Assembly (NCBI RefSeq): GCF_000940805.1
Contig: NZ_CP007142.1
Span: 2,890,593-2,954,592, forward strand
Source of the DNA: Gynuella sunshinyii YC6258
Lineage (GTDB): Bacteria > Pseudomonadota > Gammaproteobacteria > Pseudomonadales > Natronospirillaceae
Direction: 5' to 3'
Length of the DNA: 64,000 nucleotides
In this document: piece after piece, positions 62,085 to 64,000 of the stretch
Numbering within the stretch: position 1 is the first letter of the stretch
Layout of the letters: each line of letters opens with the position of its first letter
Translations under genes and position numbers: made by a program
Notes under the pieces: generated by a model
The model's input: only the letters and a program-made list of their open reading frames with translations
Databases searched by the model: none
Told to the model about the DNA's origin: nothing

Positions 62085-64000
62085 GTGAACAACTCGGAAG
62101 AATTGACCTGGCAACTGGCATCACTGCTTGGGTTTAAGAGGACGTACGTTGACTATAAAGGTCAGACTGCGGAGATCAGTCCACAACGGATGCTTCATTT
62201 GATTGCAGCAACGGGTATCGATTGTTCTTCAGATGAAGCTGTTCAGCGTGCGATTACAAAGTTACAACGTCAATATTGGTTGCATCCTTGTGACCCGATA
62301 GTGGTACTGAGACCACATTTGAATGCTGAGATAAAGGTTCGGCTGCCTGCTGGCAATGGTGTGGTTGTCAGCCTGTGCCTGACGTTAGAGTCTGGTGAAA
62401 AGGTTCAATTGCCGGAGTATCTGTTTCAGCAGTCACCGTTGCAGCAGTCACATGAAATGGATGGGATTGTGATTGAAGAGCGGACAATTCCGTTACCTCA
62501 GAATATTGCGCCTGGCTATCATTCTCTCGAACTCACTTATCCAACAGGCTCTGTTTCAGTGATGCTGGCGGTGACTCCAGCGGTTGGTTATGTAAATGAT
62601 TGCTTGCAGCGAAATGAAAAAATATGGGGAACAGCCATTCAGCTTTACTCGTTGCGCAGTGAGCACAACTGGGGCATTGGTGATTTTTCTGATCTGATAG
62701 AGCTGATTCAAGAACTCGCATCCCTGGGAGCCGGTTTTGTCGGCCTGAACCCTATCCATGCTTTATATCCAGTCAACGCTGAGCATGTCAGTCCTTACAG
62801 CCCTTCCAACCGTAACTTTCTCAACCCACTGTATGTTGATGTTCTGAAAGTGTTTGAGTTTTCTGAGAATATGGAGTTACAGGACTGGTATAACAGTTCC
62901 GAGGTCCAGTCGGAACTGGCCCGATTGAGAGCTGAGAAAATGATTCCCTATTCCCGGGTGTCTGAACTAAAGCAGCACGCTTTCAGGTTGTTGTTTCAAA
63001 CGTTCCGGCAGCATCATGTCAACCGTCACACGGAGCGGTTTCTGTCTTTCAGAAAGTTCCTGGATGAGGGGGGATTGCCGCTGTTTCAACATTGTCTGTT
63101 TGAAGCATTGTCTGAATATTTTCATCAGCAGAATCCAGCAGCGTGTGGATGGGCATCCTGGCCTGAAATGTTCCTCGATATTCATTCAACCGAAGTGCAA
63201 AAATTTTCAGAGTCTCATGCAGAAGAGATTTTGTTTTATCAGTACCTGCAGTTTATCAGTGATGAGCAATTGCAATGGGCCGATGATGCTGCCAAAACGG
63301 CATCAATGGGGTTGGGGCTGTATCGGGACCTCGCTGTTGGTGCTGACCGTGGTGGTGCGGAAGTATGGTCCAACCCGGAAGCGTTCTGTCAGCAGATCAG
63401 CATTGGTGCGCCACCGGATGCACTTGGGCCTCTGGGCCAGAATTGGGGACTGCCGCCAATGGATCCTGTTGCGCTCAGGAATGAAGGATATCGGCCGTTT
63501 ATTACCTTGGTACGTAATAATATGCGTGCCTGTAGCGCATTAAGAATTGATCATGCGATGGCGCTGTTTCGCCTGTGGTGGTGTCCTCCTGGAGAGACCG
63601 CAGCAGAAGGGGCTTATATTCATTACCCGTTTGAAGACATGCTTGGCATTCTGTTGCTGGAAAGCCAGCGTAACCAATGCATGATTATTGCTGAGGATCT
63701 TGGCACCGTTCCTGTCGAAGTGCAGCAGGCATTTCCCGGTGCCGGACTTTATTCAAATAAAGTGTTTATTTTTGAAATATCCGGGCATGGTTGTACGCGG
63801 CCGGAGGAATACGCTCGGAATGCCCTTGCTATTGTGGTGAATCACGATATGCCGACATTGGCCGCATATTGGAATTATGAAGACCTGAAGCTCAGGGAGC
63901 GCCTGCAGTTATTCGAAAATGACGATGTTATCCGACACGAATATGCTACCCGGGCATGGGCCCGACAGCAGATTTTAAATGCATTGCACGAGCGTGGTTT
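62085..64000 (+). CDS. malQ: 4-Alpha-glucanotransferase (5' part)
   Basis: A GH77 amylomaltase that disproportionates maltodextrins; the frame runs off the right edge after 638 codons, leaving roughly the last 50-60 residues outside. Start is GTG 62085, with AAGAG upstream. An N-terminal accessory region (to about residue 170) is followed by the GH77 barrel: IWGTAIQLYSLR, AHNWGIGDFSDL-like SEHNWGIGDFSDLIE, SPYSPSNRNFLNPLY, RIDHAMALF (nucleophile Asp), IIAEDLGTVP (acid Glu) and NHDMPTLAAYW (THDxPT-like). It lies 110 bases after the phosphorylase-kinase-like gene and is likely cotranscribed. Confidence 0.93.
   Translation, partial: MNNSEELTWQLASLLGFKRTYVDYKGQTAEISPQRMLHLIAATGIDCSSDEAVQRAITKLQRQYWLHPCDPIVVLRPHLNAEIKVRLPAGNGVVVSLCLTLESGEKVQLPEYLFQQSPLQQSHEMDGIVIEERTIPLPQNIAPGYHSLELTYPTGSVSVMLAVTPAVGYVNDCLQRNEKIWGTAIQLYSLRSEHNWGIGDFSDLIELIQELASLGAGFVGLNPIHALYPVNAEHVSPYSPSNRNFLNPLYVDVLKVFEFSENMELQDWYNSSEVQSELARLRAEKMIPYSRVSELKQHAFRLLFQTFRQHHVNRHTERFLSFRKFLDEGGLPLFQHCLFEALSEYFHQQNPAACGWASWPEMFLDIHSTEVQKFSESHAEEILFYQYLQFISDEQLQWADDAAKTASMGLGLYRDLAVGADRGGAEVWSNPEAFCQQISIGAPPDALGPLGQNWGLPPMDPVALRNEGYRPFITLVRNNMRACSALRIDHAMALFRLWWCPPGETAAEGAYIHYPFEDMLGILLLESQRNQCMIIAEDLGTVPVEVQQAFPGAGLYSNKVFIFEISGHGCTRPEEYARNALAIVVNHDMPTLAAYWNYEDLKLRERLQLFENDDVIRHEYATRAWARQQILNALHERG

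Overview
The window is chromosomal DNA from a gammaproteobacterium, most likely a marine or halophilic member of the Oceanospirillales-like lineages. This rests on gene content: RhlB, EpmC, HolC, HexR and MsrB/AlaA homologues read like Pseudomonas, Hahella and Reinekea relatives, and there is a glucosylglycerate compatible-solute cassette. I ran no search, so genus is inference. Gene density is high and no insertion sequence, prophage or CRISPR array is visible.

Layout. 1-771: the 3' end of an AMP-forming acyl-CoA synthetase. 0.9-7.8 kb: a haem-uptake locus, hmuSTUV leftward with 4-8 bp overlaps, and a TonB-dependent receptor plus HmuY-like lipoprotein rightward, divergent across a Fur box. 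8-13.7 kb: assorted genes (M48 protease, secreted hydrolase, AlkC-like protein, a WYL regulator between two ABM-domain proteins, periplasmic chorismate mutase). 13.9-18.3 kb: fepDGC and divergent entS, with a second Fur box. 18.3-20.3 kb: hypothetical gene, holC, mgsA, vanZ-like gene, all leftward.

20.31-21.49 kb is a non-coding AT-rich tract with four perfect DnaA boxes, two TTATGCACA boxes and three near matches. It looks like a replication origin or a DnaA-titration site. Genes point away from it on both sides. 21.5-26.6 kb: an unknown membrane protein, an FKBP isomerase, a hexanucleotide repeat, a PDC-sensor/chemoreceptor pair and two tRNA-Asn. 26.7-39.2 kb: housekeeping genes (tusA, MATE pump, epmC, rhlB-xni-pdxB, alaA, msrB) and small hypotheticals.

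39.4-42.4 kb: gpgP-gpgS-galU, predicted to make glucosylglycerate; then tRNA-Glu, tRNA-Gly and decayed tRNA-like copies. 43.8-58.4 kb: a central-carbon supercluster. aceF, aceE, pyk, gapA and hexR lie leftward; zwf-pgl-edd-glk-eda lie rightward; HexR-type palindromes sit upstream of gapA and zwf. Together with enolase and phosphoglycerate steps encoded elsewhere, these take glucose to acetyl-CoA by the Entner-Doudoroff route. 58.7-64.0 kb: a 1088-residue bacterial homologue of the eukaryotic phosphorylase-kinase alpha/beta regulatory subunit, followed by malQ, cut by the window edge. This pair suggests glycogen or maltodextrin breakdown feeding glucose to the adjacent glk/ED operon.

The best candidates for something under-described are the DnaA-box tract and the phosphorylase-kinase-like protein.
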